In this document: positions 27,350 through 35,967 of the stretch, piece after piece
How positions within the stretch are numbered: position 1 is the first letter of the stretch
How the letters are laid out: each line of letters begins with the position of its first letter
From: Treponema pallidum subsp. pallidum str. Nichols
GTDB taxonomy: Bacteria; Spirochaetota; Spirochaetia; Treponematales; Treponemataceae
DNA length: 64,000 bases
Assembly: GCF_000410535.2 (NCBI RefSeq)
Contig: NC_021490.2
Coordinates: forward strand, 654,501-718,500
Reading direction: 5' to 3'
Notes under the pieces: model-generated
Told to the model about the DNA's origin: nothing
Database searches by the model: none
The model's input: the letters and a program-made list of their open reading frames with translations, nothing else
Translations under genes and position numbers: made by a program

Positions 27350-27462
27350 TGCACGTACCACGGAGCATTCTCCGTGCCGGCTATTTCTCCCAAGTAAAGA
27401 GAACCTGCGATGACGTACCGATGGCTTTCTGCAGTCAGGCGCAGTTAAAAGGAAGGAGCACT

Positions 27463-28101
27463 ATGATAAAGCCACGCGCGTATGCACTGTTAGGCGTGTT
27501 TTTCCTGTACGCCTGTGCAAGCACACCACGGGAAGAAGATGTACCTGAAAAATTCACCCCCGCTGACCTCATGCTGCGTGCACAGGAATCCTACGACGCA
27601 GGTAATATAACGTGGGCGCGTTTTTACTACCAAACGGTTCTCGATCGTTTCCCGAACAATGAGTCAGCGGTCATTAGTGCAGAGTTTGAACTTGCGCACA
27701 TCCTTGTTAAACAGAAATCCTGGCAAGATGCCTACAATAGGCTCATGTATATACTCAAAAAATATGAGGCTGCAGGCAGCGCACGCCTGCCTCCTGCCTA
27801 CTACAAGCTCACACTCATTGATCTGTCGCGGGTAAAGCCGCACTTGAATCTTGAGACAGCGAATACAAAAGCAACAGAATATCAAAAGAACTACCAAGAA
27901 GAGCTCAAGCAACGCCAGGAACTACGGCAAAAACTCTTACAAGAACGCACACAAAAAATGCTTGAGGCTCTCCATCAAGAAGAAACTCCCGAACAGGACG
28001 CGCGCGATACCGCAAAAAAGAAGACAGACCAAGAAGAACACACCATGCGCAAAGCAAACGCGCCTAAAACCAAAGCGTCTGGAGAAGCACCCACCCCATG
28101 A
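27463..28101 (+). CDS. TPR-like lipoprotein (possible BamD/ComL relative)
   Basis: 212 residues from ATG 27463, with an AAGGAAGGAG ribosome-binding site; the frame is open 38 codons upstream without one. A lipoprotein signal is clear: MIKPRAYALLGVFFLYAC, with Cys18 as the lipidation site. It is followed by helical repeats (AQESYDAGNITWARFYYQTVLDRFPNNESAVISAEFELAHILVKQKSW), reminiscent of BamD, then a long Gln/Glu/Lys-rich helical tail probably forming a coiled coil. It could be an envelope assembly factor, but the BamD link is a resemblance only. It overlaps sbcD by 4 nt. Confidence 0.8.
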   Translation: MIKPRAYALLGVFFLYACASTPREEDVPEKFTPADLMLRAQESYDAGNITWARFYYQTVLDRFPNNESAVISAEFELAHILVKQKSWQDAYNRLMYILKKYEAAGSARLPPAYYKLTLIDLSRVKPHLNLETANTKATEYQKNYQEELKQRQELRQKLLQERTQKMLEALHQEETPEQDARDTAKKKTDQEEHTMRKANAPKTKASGEAPTP

Positions 28102-29273
28102 AGATCCTGCACACAGCGGACCTACATCTAGGCAAAACACTCCATGAAGTATCGCTTTTTGCGTCACAGAAAAAAATGCTCGGCGATCTGTGCACCCTCC
28201 TTGCGCAGGACAACTACGCCGCGCTCATCATCGCAGGCGACATCTATGACCGCTGTGTACCCTCTGCAGAGAGTGTCAGTCTTTTTAGTTCTTTTTTGCA
28301 AAATATCAAACGGTCCATGCCACGGCTCCCGATATATCTCATCCCCGGCAACCATGATTCTGCGCAACGTCTCTCCTTTGCCCAGGAGCTACTTAAGCAG
28401 CAGGGAGTATTCATTGCGCAGGATCCTGAAGAGAGCACCCGTCCCCATCTCCTCTGTCACGAGGGGGAAACAGTGCAGTTATTTTTACTTCCCTTTCTCC
28501 ACGCAGGTGCCTTTTCCTATCTTGATGAGGAAAACACCACTTGTCTCATTCACACCCAATCCGAACTCCTTCAAGAAGCCTCGCGTCGCTTGCAGCGTGC
28601 AGTATCGTTGGACACCCCTTCTATCCTTGTCGCACACCTATTTACCCAAAAAGGTATTAGCTGCGAAAGTGAACGCCCGTTTGTTGGCAATGCCGTTTAC
28701 GCTGACCCACACTGGTTTGACTTTTTCACCTATGTTGCACTTGGTCATTTACACAAATGTCAAAAAATCACCGAACGCATGTACTATTCCGGATCTCCTT
28801 TGCCCTATTCGTTTGACGAAGCAAATACCCAAAAGGTTGCGCTTTCTGTAGAGATTCACTGCAACACAAAGGGATTCCCCATCCATGTGACTCCCCTTCC
28901 ACTTGAGCCACTTATCCCTCTTCGCACCATACGCGACTCATTCCACGCACTATATACCGGTGATCGCTATCTCCTTTATCAACGTGATTTTTTAGAAATC
29001 ACCCTGACCGACCCGGCGCTCGTGCACAATCCTATTGGCCTTTTGAAGCCGCGCTATCCAGGATTGCTCAGTATCAAGCAGGAAAATGCGTTCGCCTTTG
29101 ATATACCCCCCCCCTACTCCTCTAACGAGGGGATAGCGCCCTGCACACACCACTCATTGCGCACACACTTTGATGTATTTATGCACGAAGTAAGCCCCAC
29201 TCCTGATGACAGAGAAAAGGGCGCTCTCTTTCAGGAACTTTTTGACGAAATGCAACAGGAATTCTCATCGTGA
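28098..29273 (+). CDS. sbcD: Exonuclease subunit SbcD (Mre11 family)
   Basis: Nuclease half of the SbcCD (Mre11-Rad50) complex that cleaves hairpins and processes broken DNA. 391 residues. All metallophosphoesterase motifs are visible: HTADLHLGKTL, AGDIYDRCVP, IPGNHDSAQRLSFA, LVAHLF and VALGHLHKCQ. It overlaps the preceding lipoprotein gene and sbcC by 4 nt each. A C9 tract at 29106-29114 encodes three prolines near residue 337; gain or loss of one base would remove the last ~50 residues, outside the nuclease core but in the region expected to contact SbcC. Confidence 0.95.
   Translation: MKILHTADLHLGKTLHEVSLFASQKKMLGDLCTLLAQDNYAALIIAGDIYDRCVPSAESVSLFSSFLQNIKRSMPRLPIYLIPGNHDSAQRLSFAQELLKQQGVFIAQDPEESTRPHLLCHEGETVQLFLLPFLHAGAFSYLDEENTTCLIHTQSELLQEASRRLQRAVSLDTPSILVAHLFTQKGISCESERPFVGNAVYADPHWFDFFTYVALGHLHKCQKITERMYYSGSPLPYSFDEANTQKVALSVEIHCNTKGFPIHVTPLPLEPLIPLRTIRDSFHALYTGDRYLLYQRDFLEITLTDPALVHNPIGLLKPRYPGLLSIKQENAFAFDIPPPYSSNEGIAPCTHHSLRTHFDVFMHEVSPTPDDREKGALFQELFDEMQQEFSS
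29106..29114 (+). repeat. C9 homopolymer inside sbcD
   Basis: Nine consecutive C encode Pro-Pro-Pro in frame. It is the same length class as the tpr poly-G tracts, so slippage could switch the C-terminus of SbcD. Confidence 0.85.
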
Positions 29274-32200
29274 AGCCGATGCGTCTTACGCTCCACAACA
29301 TCGGTCCTTTCGTTGGCACCCATACAGTTGACTTCACCGCGCTCGGTCCTATTTTTCTAGTGTGTGGGAAAACAGGTTCAGGAAAAACCACTCTATTCGA
29401 TGCGATCGCCTATGCCCTGTATGGGAAACCCCTTGGAACCCGTGCAGAAGTTATCCGCAGTCTGCGCAGTCATTACGCCGCACCATCAGAAGCTGCATTT
29501 GCTACGCTGGAATTTTCACTCGGCACTAAAATCTACCGGGTACACCGGACGCTGACTTGCACACTTTCCCACAGAAAAACAGAGCAACCCGAGCAGCTGT
29601 ATCTTGAGCAAAAAAAAGGTCATGGATGGGAGCGTATTGCTTGTGCGCATAAAAGTGAAACTGAATGTGTTATTCACGATCTTCTCAAACTCAATAGCAA
29701 AGAATTTGAGCGCGTGGTTATGCTCCCACAGGGAGAATGTGCGCAATTTTTAAAAGCAAATTCAAAAGAAAAAAAAGAAACGCTGATGAATCTATTTCCT
29801 GTTGATCAATATACTGCTCTTATGGAGCGAGCAAAAAAAAAATCGCTCCATGCCAAAGCAGTGCTTGAAACGCTGCGTTCGCAACTTGAAACTCTATGTG
29901 CGGAGTGCATGCCCGACACATACCACGAAAGGAAACAAACGCTAGAAGCTGAGTTACAGCACGCACGTGACGCACTGCAGCAAACCCGCATCTCCCATGC
30001 GTACTATACACAAAAACGTGAAGCGCTCGAAGCACAGCTAAAAAAACAACAACTTTGTAAAGAGCTGCGTGCGCGTATAGAAACATACCGCGCGCAAGAA
30101 CCAGTCCACGCGGAAACTCAAAAGCGTATTGATCGCGCGCGAAAAGCGGCACCACTTGCTGCGCACATAAAACACGTCACCCAGTGCGAACAAGATGCAC
30201 AGCGCATTCATGCAGAAATACAGGAAAAGATGCGTTCACGCGAACAATTGCTCATGAAACGAGCTGCGCATGTCGCGCAGCAGTCATCCATTGAAGAACA
30301 ACGCCGTCTACTACAAACACTTCATAGTGCGTGCATTCACATTGAAGACGCGCATGACGTTGCCACGTCGATACGCGACATATCTTGTCAGGCGCACACA
30401 CTCACGCAGCATATCCACACGCTTGCACAACAAAAAACAACACTTACCCAGCAAGAACAATCGTTGTGTAAAGAACTGGATATACTGCAAAGAGAAGCGG
30501 GTACTATCGATACTCGTACATCTGCCTTTAATGATTTACAAATTCAACTCGCGCATGCAAAGAAGACACAAGAATTGTCTCAGCGATATGCCGAGCTCTG
30601 TGCGGCTCACGCAACATGCACTGCACAATGTGAAAAACTTGAGAAAATACACGCACAAAAAAGCGCGTATAGCACACGGGCACGTGAGCAGCTCCTTCAG
30701 ACAAAAGAACAAATTCATCTCCAAGAAACCCGGACACACGCGGTAGTACTCGCGCGTCTCTTAGAGCATCAAGAACCGTGTCCTGTCTGCGGCTCTTGCA
30801 TTCATCCGAATCCCGCACGTCAAGACATAGATAATCTTGAACCGTTAACCCGGCGCATGCAACGCATAGAACAAACATACGCGCAGCTGGAAACCAGCGA
30901 GAAAGATGTGTACCACATCCTCACCTCTGAGCGTGAGCGACGTGCATCCTACAGTGCACAAATGCAGGAAATACAGCATTCATTTTCCATTCTTACATCG
31001 TGTGATACGCGATCATCCTGCGATATTCCAAACGTGCAAAAAATTACCGTACGTGTTTTGGATCTCACGGAAAAATTATCTCGTGCAAAAGATATGCTCG
31101 CATGCGCGCAACACGCTTTACTGAGAAAAAAACAGCCTGAGCAGGATTTACAGGATGTACGCGCACACCTGCAGCAATGCTCACAAGAGCTCGCAAAAAA
31201 AGAAACAGCACTCCACGCATTGCAAGAAACGCTTACACAGCAGCGCGTACGCATTCACGCACTGTCCATACGTTTACCCAAGGAATTGCTTGCATCGAAC
31301 CTACTTGCTCCGCAAAAGATGCAGCATGAGAAGGAGAGTGTCGCCTATTGGAAAGAGATGCTCGCACACTGTCAAACCCTTATGCGAGAATTGCACACCC
31401 ATATTGAAGAATACGACCGAGAGTTCAATGAGATAGAAAACGCTTCTAGTGCGCTTGGCGCCGACATTGCAGCGCGAGAAGATGCACTGAACCATGTTCA
31501 AAAAGAATACATGCACCTTGCACGTACCGTGTGTTGCGCACGAACAGAAGCGCATTTCAATAACAACGAAGAAGTAACCGCCGCTCTTATGACTGATGCT
31601 GAACTTTCTCATGCTGCAGCAGAAATTCAATTTTTCAATGAATTGCGTGCGGCTGACACCCATCTACTGAAAACACTCGAGGCAGAAATAGGAACAGAAA
31701 TTCCATCCGATCTTGATGAACTGAATGCGCAATGTCATACGTTGGTAAAAGATGAGGAAAACTTTCTCTCTCGTATTGAAATACTGTCTGCCACGCTACA
31801 CACACTCACACATCAGTATCTTAAATACGAAGAGTGTTCAAAACAGCTTGCACAAAAGACGCAAGAAAGCGCAAAGCTTATAACTCTTTCAGATGAACTG
31901 AATGGGATAAACCAAAAAAAAATACAATTTGACGCATGGGCACTCATTTCTTTTCTGCACGAAATTACTGCCTACGCAAACATACGTTTGCAAAAAATGA
32001 GTGAAGGACGTTACCATCTGAGGGTAGCTGACTCGCACGTCAATGCACGAGGATATCAAGGACTTGCGCTGCTCGTTGCAGATGCGTACACTGGGAGCGT
32101 GCGCCCTTCGGCAACACTTTCAGGAGGCGAAACCTTTATGGCCTCTATCAGTCTTGCACTTGGTCTTGCAGATTCTATCCAAACCCGATCGGGAGGTATT

Positions 32201-32413
32201 GTGCTTGACTCGCTGTTCATAGATGAAGGATTTGGAAGTTTGGATGAGGCAAGTTTAGATAAGGCAATTGGCATCTTAGATGAAATCAGAGAGGGAAGTC
32301 GCATGATAGGCATCATTTCTCATGTTCATGAATTGCGCACGCGCATCCCTCACAAAATTCTGATAAAAAAAACAAACGCAGGATCACACGTAATGCAGGG
32401 GGATGCAGAATGA
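29270..32413 (+). CDS. sbcC: Exonuclease subunit SbcC (Rad50-like ATPase)
   Basis: SMC-type ATPase partner of SbcD. 1047 residues. N-terminal Walker A GKTGSGKTTLFDAIAYALYG, long coiled-coil arms rich in Gln, Glu, Lys and His, a zinc hook CPVCGSC around residue 504, and a C-terminal head with signature LSGGETFMASISLALGLAD and Walker B GIVLDSLFIDEGFGSLDE. The coiled coil is unusually rich in His and Cys for this family. Two A-tracts occur in it: A10 at 29833-29842, inside a perfect inverted repeat, and A9 at 31914-31922. It overlaps pncB by 4 nt. Confidence 0.95.
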   Translation: MKPMRLTLHNIGPFVGTHTVDFTALGPIFLVCGKTGSGKTTLFDAIAYALYGKPLGTRAEVIRSLRSHYAAPSEAAFATLEFSLGTKIYRVHRTLTCTLSHRKTEQPEQLYLEQKKGHGWERIACAHKSETECVIHDLLKLNSKEFERVVMLPQGECAQFLKANSKEKKETLMNLFPVDQYTALMERAKKKSLHAKAVLETLRSQLETLCAECMPDTYHERKQTLEAELQHARDALQQTRISHAYYTQKREALEAQLKKQQLCKELRARIETYRAQEPVHAETQKRIDRARKAAPLAAHIKHVTQCEQDAQRIHAEIQEKMRSREQLLMKRAAHVAQQSSIEEQRRLLQTLHSACIHIEDAHDVATSIRDISCQAHTLTQHIHTLAQQKTTLTQQEQSLCKELDILQREAGTIDTRTSAFNDLQIQLAHAKKTQELSQRYAELCAAHATCTAQCEKLEKIHAQKSAYSTRAREQLLQTKEQIHLQETRTHAVVLARLLEHQEPCPVCGSCIHPNPARQDIDNLEPLTRRMQRIEQTYAQLETSEKDVYHILTSERERRASYSAQMQEIQHSFSILTSCDTRSSCDIPNVQKITVRVLDLTEKLSRAKDMLACAQHALLRKKQPEQDLQDVRAHLQQCSQELAKKETALHALQETLTQQRVRIHALSIRLPKELLASNLLAPQKMQHEKESVAYWKEMLAHCQTLMRELHTHIEEYDREFNEIENASSALGADIAAREDALNHVQKEYMHLARTVCCARTEAHFNNNEEVTAALMTDAELSHAAAEIQFFNELRAADTHLLKTLEAEIGTEIPSDLDELNAQCHTLVKDEENFLSRIEILSATLHTLTHQYLKYEECSKQLAQKTQESAKLITLSDELNGINQKKIQFDAWALISFLHEITAYANIRLQKMSEGRYHLRVADSHVNARGYQGLALLVADAYTGSVRPSATLSGGETFMASISLALGLADSIQTRSGGIVLDSLFIDEGFGSLDEASLDKAIGILDEIREGSRMIGIISHVHELRTRIPHKILIKKTNAGSHVMQGDAE
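29822..29851 (+). repeat. Perfect inverted repeat with A10 in its loop, within sbcC
   Basis: ATGGAGCGA (29822-29830) and TCGCTCCAT (29843-29851) are perfect 9-base inverted arms around GC plus ten A. It would form an mRNA hairpin with an A-rich loop. The structure lies fully in coding sequence (MERAKKKSLHA). Confidence 0.8.
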
Positions 32414-33891
32414 AAACGAGCGCGCTCTTTCTTGATTTTTACGAATTGACTATGGCGCAGGGATACTTTTTTCACAAGCCGCACGAGTGTGCGGTGTTTG
32501 AAGTATTCTTTCGTAAACACCCCTTCGCGGGAGGGTACTCCATTTTTGCAGGACTCGATCCGCTCCTGACGGCAATAGAGCAGTTCCGCTTCAGTGGAGA
32601 AGATATCGATTATTTGCGCACCTTGCACTTATTTCATGATGACTTTTTGTCTTACCTTGCTTCCTTCCGCTTTTCAGGAGATATACACGCGCTAGAAGAA
32701 GGTTCAGTAATATTTCCTCACGAACCGATCATCCGCGTGCACGCGCGCTTGGTTGAAGCACTTCTGCTTGAAGGATTGATACTCAACACCATTAATTTCC
32801 AAAGCCTCATCGCAACAAAGACTGCACGGATGTGGCGCGCGTCAGGTGAAGGTGTTCTTATGGAGTTTGGCCTCAGAAGAGCACAGGGCTATGACGGCGC
32901 GTTGAGCGCCACACGCGCTGCTGCAATAGGTGGCGCAACAGGGACAAGCAATACACTTGCTGCAAAGCTCTACGGTATTCGGCCAATGGGAACTATGGCG
33001 CACGCGTGGGTGATGTCTTTTGACAGTGAAGAAGAGGCCTTCGAACGCTATGCTGCACTCTATGGAAGCGCGTCCGTATTCCTCATCGATACGTACCATA
33101 CCCTGGAATCAGGGATACAGAATGCAATTGCAATAGGCACACGTTTGAAGGCGGCAGGAAAATCTTTTGGGGTACGCCTGGACTCAGGAGACATGCAGTA
33201 TCTTAGCGTGCAGGTGCGTGCAGCACTAGACGCAGCGGGATTGCCCGAAGCACGCATTGCAGTTTCAAATGAGCTGGATGAGACGATCATCGAATCTTTA
33301 GTTTTAAGCGGTGCTCCCATCGATGCTTGGGGTGTAGGCACACACCTGGTAACCGGAGGAGCAGACTCTGCCTTTACCGGAGTGTACAAGATGAGTGCAC
33401 GCGCTACGACACAGCCGGCGCACACTCAACACGGGCATGCAGCATCCCAACGCCTCCCCCACTGGGACGATGCACACTGGCTGCCAGTCATGAAAGTCTC
33501 GGATAACCCGGCAAAGACTACCACACCTGGAATAAAGCAGGTATGGCGTCTGTATGATGCAGCGGGGCAATACAAGGCGGATGTTATAGGACTTGCAGAT
33601 GAGGTGATAGAGCCGCAGGTGGCACAGCGATACATACATCCTTTTTATAATCTTCAATCATTCACGTTCGCAGCGCACCAGGTGGAACCGCTTTTGCGCA
33701 CGGTCATGCAGGCGGGCAATCGGTTACGTGCCGGCGAATCAGTACAAGAAATCCATGCACGGATGCGCGCACAACTGCAACGATTGGATAAAAGCTATGT
33801 GCGACTGTTAAATCCACACGTTTATAAGGTTTCGCTCACGGAGCGACTTGCGCAGTTAAAGAACACGCTCATCACAGCGCTCCGCCGCTAA
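32410..33891 (+). CDS. pncB: Nicotinate phosphoribosyltransferase
   Basis: Converts nicotinate and PRPP to nicotinate mononucleotide, the salvage entry to NAD. 493 residues, the longer bacterial type. It begins FLDFYELTMAQGYFFHK and has FEVFFRKHPFAGGYSIFAGL, EFGLRRAQGYDGALSATRAA, DTYHTLESGIQNAI with the conserved His, RLDSGDMQYL and GVGTHLVTGG, the phosphate-binding region. An inserted Thr/His-rich loop (TTQPAHTQHGHAASQ) precedes the KVSDNPAKTTTPGIKQVWRL segment. It is the last gene of the six-gene operon. Confidence 0.92.
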   Translation: MKTSALFLDFYELTMAQGYFFHKPHECAVFEVFFRKHPFAGGYSIFAGLDPLLTAIEQFRFSGEDIDYLRTLHLFHDDFLSYLASFRFSGDIHALEEGSVIFPHEPIIRVHARLVEALLLEGLILNTINFQSLIATKTARMWRASGEGVLMEFGLRRAQGYDGALSATRAAAIGGATGTSNTLAAKLYGIRPMGTMAHAWVMSFDSEEEAFERYAALYGSASVFLIDTYHTLESGIQNAIAIGTRLKAAGKSFGVRLDSGDMQYLSVQVRAALDAAGLPEARIAVSNELDETIIESLVLSGAPIDAWGVGTHLVTGGADSAFTGVYKMSARATTQPAHTQHGHAASQRLPHWDDAHWLPVMKVSDNPAKTTTPGIKQVWRLYDAAGQYKADVIGLADEVIEPQVAQRYIHPFYNLQSFTFAAHQVEPLLRTVMQAGNRLRAGESVQEIHARMRAQLQRLDKSYVRLLNPHVYKVSLTERLAQLKNTLITALRR

Positions 33892-33910
33892 GTCAACAGA
33901 TGCTGGTTAT

Positions 33911-33948
33911 TTTGCGCGCTCCACAGCAGCACGGTGCAGGCGCGCAAA
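33911..33948 (+). terminator. Hairpin after pncB
   Basis: TTTGCGCGC (33911-33919) and GCGCGCAAA (33940-33948) are perfect 9-base inverted arms with a 20-base spacer. It is likely the terminator of the operon ending in pncB, although no T-run follows. Confidence 0.5.
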
Positions 33949-33974
33949 GGAGAGTGAGAAAAAAGAGCAATGGC

Positions 33975-34004
33975 TTGACAGAAGTACCCGCTCCCTTCTA
34001 GAGT
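33975..34004 (+). promoter_or_regulatory. Promoter of the secreted protein-cheR-cheB unit
   Basis: Consensus TTGACA (33975-33980), 18-base spacer, TAGAGT (33999-34004), giving a start near 34011 and a ~60-nt leader. One of the best promoter matches in the window. Confidence 0.6.
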
Positions 34005-34073
34005 GGCAGCGGCGCTCCTCGTTTGTGGTCTTGTACACGCAGGAGGTCAGAACGAGGAGCGGTGGATCTAGGC

Positions 34074-34886
34074 ATGACAATGGCCGGTTTTTTGCGCGGG
34101 CTTTGGTGCGTGGTGGGCACATCGGTGTGTGCGCAGACGCTGCAAGAGGCTCCCGCACACTTTCTTCTTGAGGGAACTGATTTTGCAGCGCGCGTGCTAA
34201 GAATGTCTATCAGTGCGCGTAACGTGCCGTCGTACTGGTTTGAAGAAGGAGTGTGGAGCGAGGCTCCGTCTGCGTCCTCCCGGCTCCCTGCAAAAAACAA
34301 AAGCACACCGGGTGTCCCACGCCGTGTCACGCGCGCCCTGCCGCGCGTCAAACCGGATGTTTTTGTTTTCGGGAACGAGCATGAAACTGTTTTTTGGGGA
34401 CAACTCAATACCATTGAGCACGCACGATACGTGGTGCACCGTGCTGTCCATCCGCTCGATGCTCACGCTCATGAGCGCTACTACGAACCACTGTTGAAGC
34501 GCTTTCACTTTTACTGTCTCGAAGGGCGAACGCCGATTACCTCCGTTTCGCTGTGCTTGTTTGCACTGGACGTGAGCACCCGCCTCATATGGGCGTATGC
34601 GCTTCCCTCCCAGGTGGAAATGGTGTGGGGGACGTGCATCCCGCGCGCATGGATTCCCCTTGAAATGCACAGCCATGTGCGCGCTCGTTATCCTAAGGCG
34701 AAGTTTTACCAGTTTGACCCCATTGGGTTTGTTGATTCTGAAGGAAAGGTGGTGCTCTATCCCTGGGCGCTCGAACAGCACGCACAGCGGCCACAAGATT
34801 TTTTGGTGTATGAGCCTCAGCAAGGTGATTGGGAGCAGGTAGCCTCACAGACAGGCCCGGGTCACTCACCGTACCGTGCCATGTGA
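34074..34886 (+). CDS. Secreted protein of unknown function upstream of cheR
   Basis: 270 residues from the ATG at 34074, after a GGTGGATC sequence that could serve as ribosome-binding site. A short signal peptide is visible (MTMAGFLRGLWCVVGTSVCA, cleavage before QTLQEA), so it is probably periplasmic. I recognise no family. Features are a basic Pro/Arg-rich stretch near residues 75-95, the segment DVFVFGNEHETVFWGQLNTIEHARYVVHR-like sequence and a Trp/Tyr-rich second half (FYQFDPIGFVDSEGKVVLYPWA). Position between a strong promoter and cheR suggests cotranscription with the chemotaxis genes; that does not prove a chemotaxis role. Confidence 0.7.
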   Translation: MTMAGFLRGLWCVVGTSVCAQTLQEAPAHFLLEGTDFAARVLRMSISARNVPSYWFEEGVWSEAPSASSRLPAKNKSTPGVPRRVTRALPRVKPDVFVFGNEHETVFWGQLNTIEHARYVVHRAVHPLDAHAHERYYEPLLKRFHFYCLEGRTPITSVSLCLFALDVSTRLIWAYALPSQVEMVWGTCIPRAWIPLEMHSHVRARYPKAKFYQFDPIGFVDSEGKVVLYPWALEQHAQRPQDFLVYEPQQGDWEQVASQTGPGHSPYRAM

Positions 34887-35124
34887 GACGGCGCATGATC
34901 TCTGCAAGCGTCACGCTCCTGACACACCGTGCGGCGCGTGCACCTTCAAGGGAGCAGACCGTGTCGGCGCGCGAGGTGCCAGGCACGCTTCCGTAAGACA
35001 CAGTGTCGGTTCTCACTGTCGTTGTACACCCGGTAGCAATTACCCCGTGTGCAGGATGACGGCTGCGACCGAAAAAAGCGATATAACACGCAGCTACCTG
35101 ACACTCGGCAAGGGGGTAAGACCG
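34887..35124 (+). other. Spacer between the secreted protein gene and cheR
   Basis: 238 bases. The cheR frame is open through all of it but shows no similarity and no start signal. It holds a small palindrome GACACAGTGTC near 34997-35007 and no convincing promoter. Confidence 0.4.
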
Positions 35125-35967
35125 ATGAGCACACTCAGCGATGCGGAATTTGCCGCGTTTAAAACTCTTATTTACGAGCACAGCGGCATCACCTTTTCTG
35201 CACTTAATCGCTCGGTACTGGAAAGTAGAATTAGATCGCGCCTGCGCGAACTTGCCCTCCCTTCTGCGTGCGCATACTACCAGCAGGTCCTTGCAAGTAG
35301 CGCAGAGCTTTCTGCACTTCTCGATTCGGTAACCACAAATCTAACGCGTTTTTTCCGTAACAAAGCCCATTTTGACTCCTTCTCGCACTATGTCATTCCA
35401 GAATTGGTAAAAGCCAAGCGCAGCGTAGGTGAGCATTCCATAACCGTTTGGAGCGCAGGGTGCTCCACCGGGGAAGAGCCGTACACTATTGCAATGCTGC
35501 TGAAACGGTATGCGCCCGCTGCGTTCTCATGCCAGGTGATCGCGTCGGATCTCTCACTCAAATCGCTTCTCGTTGCACGCCAGGGCTACTACCCGCGCGC
35601 ACGCGTCTCTGGAGTACCGGACGAATACCTCCGTGCATATTTTCGCGAAACACAGGAAGGATATCAAATTAACGCCGATATTAGGAAAATGGTTCGCTTC
35701 GATTATCATAACTTAAAACACCGTTCCATGCATCGAAACGTCGACGTGCTGTTCTGCAGAAACGTACTTATTTATTTTGATGAAACAGCCCAAAAGGCGG
35801 TTATTGAGCGATTTTGGGATGCGATGTCTGCTCACTCTTTTCTTTTCATTGGGCACTCTGAGTCTCTCTTTGGGATGAATACAAAGTTTTCTTTTCTAAA
35901 AACCCCGTGGGGCTGCCTGTGCCAGAAAAACGATGAAGGGTCAGCGCATGAATGCCACGCGCGGTAA
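35125..35967 (+). CDS. cheR: Chemotaxis protein methyltransferase CheR
   Basis: Methylates glutamates of chemoreceptors using S-adenosylmethionine. 280 residues from the ATG at 35125, preceded by AGGGGG. The N-terminal helical domain is followed by the SAM-binding motif WSAGCSTGEEPYTIAMLL, IASDLSLKSLLVARQGYYP, and RNVLIYFDETAQKAVIERFWDAM near the end, all typical of CheR. No C-terminal TPR domain. It is coupled to cheB by a 20-base overlap if cheB starts at 35948. Confidence 0.95.
   Translation: MSTLSDAEFAAFKTLIYEHSGITFSALNRSVLESRIRSRLRELALPSACAYYQQVLASSAELSALLDSVTTNLTRFFRNKAHFDSFSHYVIPELVKAKRSVGEHSITVWSAGCSTGEEPYTIAMLLKRYAPAAFSCQVIASDLSLKSLLVARQGYYPRARVSGVPDEYLRAYFRETQEGYQINADIRKMVRFDYHNLKHRSMHRNVDVLFCRNVLIYFDETAQKAVIERFWDAMSAHSFLFIGHSESLFGMNTKFSFLKTPWGCLCQKNDEGSAHECHAR

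Noticed and set aside
27463-28101. Firm assignment of the TPR lipoprotein as BamD
   Set aside because: Lipid signal and helical repeats fit, but many TPR lipoproteins look alike and the long charged tail is atypical.
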